From Candidatus Bipolaricaulota bacterium (GTDB lineage: Bacteria > Bipolaricaulota > Bipolaricaulia > UBA7950 > UBA9294), in contig JAGYNL010000168.1 in assembly GCA_018399865.1 (NCBI GenBank), positions 1 through 7,675 of the forward strand: a stretch of 7,675 nucleotides of DNA, written 5' to 3'. The translations under genes were made by a program, and so were the position numbers. The notes below the pieces were generated by a model. That model worked only from the letters and a program-made list of their open reading frames with translations. It searched no databases and was not told where the DNA came from. Position 1 is the first letter of the stretch. Every line of letters starts with the position of its first letter. Below are positions 6,410 through 7,675 of the stretch, piece by piece.

Positions 6410-7675
6410 CTAATGTCCAGGGTTTCCGGTCTCTCTTTCTATCAGGCTACGACTCATAGTTCGCACTGCCTCTAGAATTTCTTGTTCATCGATCTTAGCA
6501 GCTTCTAGAAGTCTCCTGGTTCTATTATCATCATAGATGACATCGATGAGCCGCCTTTGCTCTTTTTTCGCCCTGATAGATGCTCGAGTTATTATTTCGT
6601 GTGCCTCTGTTCGAGGCATCCCTTGTTTGACAAGCGCCACTAGTATGGCCTGCGAGTATATGGCACCACCTGTAAGCTCAAGGTTGAAAGCTATGGCCTC
6701 TTTATGAACAACGAGATCATCGATGATTGATCGCAAGCTTACTACCATGTAATACAAGGCAAGAAACGAATCAGGGATAATAACCCTCTCCACAGATGAA
6801 TGAGACATGTCCCGTTCATGCCACAGGGCAATATTCTCGAGACTTGCCTGCAAATTGCCGCGTAGTAATCGCGCCAAGCCACAGATCCGCTCCGAGGTTA
6901 TTGGATTACGCTTGTGAGGCATGGAGGACGACCCTTCAGGGGCAGGTTCTTCAAGTTCACCCACCTCAGTTCGCGACAAATGCCTTATCTCAAGTGCTAT
7001 CTTCTCCAGGGTTGCTCCAGCAATAGCAATACTAGCAAGAACTTGGGCATGGCGGTCGCGTTGCAAGATCTGATTGGCAATAGACGCAGGACTCAACTTG
7101 AGCTTCTGGCAAGCAATCTGCTCAACCTGCAAAGAAATCTGCGTGTATGTTCCTACAGGACCAGAAAGCTTACCCACGCTGATTTCCCGACGGGCAATTT
7201 GTAGCCTTTCGATATCCCGGCCAAGTTGCTGGCTCCATAATAGGAACTTAAGCCCAAGCGTGGTTGGTTCAGCGTGCATGCCATGCGTACGTCCAACAAC
7301 GGCTAGGTCCTGGTACTCACGAGACTTGGACATCAGTATTGTTTTCAGAGCCTTACTCTCATCAATTATGAGATCCAAACCCTTACACATCTGCAAAGAC
7401 AGAGCTGTGTCTTTGACGTCCGATGAAGTCAGTCCAAGGTGAATGAATCTACCAGCGTCTCCAGCTTGCTCTTCTAGCGACCTGATGAATGCTAACAGGT
7501 CATGGTGAATCTCTCTTTCTAGCGAAGTGATCCTGTTATTATCAACATGCACCCTATCTGCCACCGCAGCATAGGTACCAGAAGGTATATCGCCTGTTTC
7601 TTCCATGGCCAAAAGCACCGCTAACTCTACCTTTAGCCAGTGTTCATACTGCGATTTGAGCGTCCACACTTCCTT
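6410..7675 (-). CDS. purB: Adenylosuccinate lyase PurB, 5'-partial at window edge
   Basis: PurB cleaves SAICAR to AICAR plus fumarate, and adenylosuccinate to AMP plus fumarate, in purine synthesis. It is a cytosolic homotetramer of the fumarase/aspartase superfamily. Numbering from the GTG codon at 7669, visible motifs are WLKVELAV (11-18), LGLTSSDVKDTA (78-89), the catalytic-His segment RTHGMHAEPTT (127-137), the superfamily signature GSSSMPHKRNP (246-256) and WHERDMSHSSVER (283-295). The frame stays open to the window edge with Lys-Glu-Val-Trp. Family members have a few residues plus an (I/V)W motif here, so the GTG is an internal Val and the true start lies a few codons beyond 7675. The 421 visible codons are close to the usual 430 or so. 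The stop (TAG, 6410-6412) faces the thiQ stop across three bases. It has no evident functional link to the thi operon. Confidence 0.94.
   Translation of the reverse strand, partial: KEVWTLKSQYEHWLKVELAVLLAMEETGDIPSGTYAAVADRVHVDNNRITSLEREIHHDLLAFIRSLEEQAGDAGRFIHLGLTSSDVKDTALSLQMCKGLDLIIDESKALKTILMSKSREYQDLAVVGRTHGMHAEPTTLGLKFLLWSQQLGRDIERLQIARREISVGKLSGPVGTYTQISLQVEQIACQKLKLSPASIANQILQRDRHAQVLASIAIAGATLEKIALEIRHLSRTEVGELEEPAPEGSSSMPHKRNPITSERICGLARLLRGNLQASLENIALWHERDMSHSSVERVIIPDSFLALYYMVVSLRSIIDDLVVHKEAIAFNLELTGGAIYSQAILVALVKQGMPRTEAHEIITRASIRAKKEQRRLIDVIYDDNRTRRLLEAAKIDEQEILEAVRTMSRSLIERETGNPGH

Noticed and set aside
6796..7442. Several plus-strand open frames opposite purB
   Set aside because: They are shadows of the PurB frame, with no ribosome sites and low-complexity translations matching no family. 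PurB motifs on the minus strand are unambiguous.
7667..7669. GTG (minus strand) as the purB start
   Set aside because: The frame stays open to the edge, and the family has residues before this Val-Trp pair, so it is better read as an internal valine of a gene cut by the window.

Overview
The window carries a compact bacterial chromosomal segment. Five of its genes are on the plus strand, and one gene on the minus strand runs off the right edge. The case for a bacterium is a sigma70-like promoter with 17-bp spacing, Shine-Dalgarno sites such as AAGGAGG, and tightly packed cistrons. An M42 peptidase and a ThiL whose N-terminal third resembles archaeal ThiL suggest an anaerobic or deep-branching lineage (for example Thermotogota, Synergistota, Bipolaricaulota or a Firmicute). 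The phylum cannot be fixed from sequence reading alone. No insertion sequence, CRISPR array, rRNA or tRNA was seen.

Layout. Bases 1-463 are non-coding as far as can be supported. They hold a 14-bp palindrome, one terminator-like stem, and a group of complementary GATAGC/GCTATC segments that could form alternative RNA helices. Bases 464-1531 encode an M42-family metallo-aminopeptidase. Bases 1602-1630 are a good promoter, followed directly by a textbook TPP (THI-box) riboswitch at about 1640-1757. It heads a four-gene operon: thiL (1796-2665), thiB (2681-3706), thiP (3703-5361) and thiQ (5342-6406). Bases 6410-7675 on the minus strand are purB (adenylosuccinate lyase) without its first few codons. 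It converges on thiQ with only three bases between the stop codons.

How the genes work together. ThiB captures a thiamine compound outside the inner membrane. ThiP, with two permease units fused in one chain, forms the channel, and ThiQ, with a C-terminal TOBE-like region, supplies ATP hydrolysis. ThiL converts thiamine monophosphate to thiamine diphosphate (TPP), and TPP binding to the leader RNA should shut the operon down. Neither a thiamine kinase/pyrophosphokinase nor any thiamine biosynthesis gene is present in the window. This makes the pairing of a TMP kinase with an importer the main biological question here. The thi operon is a recognisable system, not a wholly new one. The less explained parts are the structured 5' region, the altered ThiB pocket and the archaeal-like ThiL.
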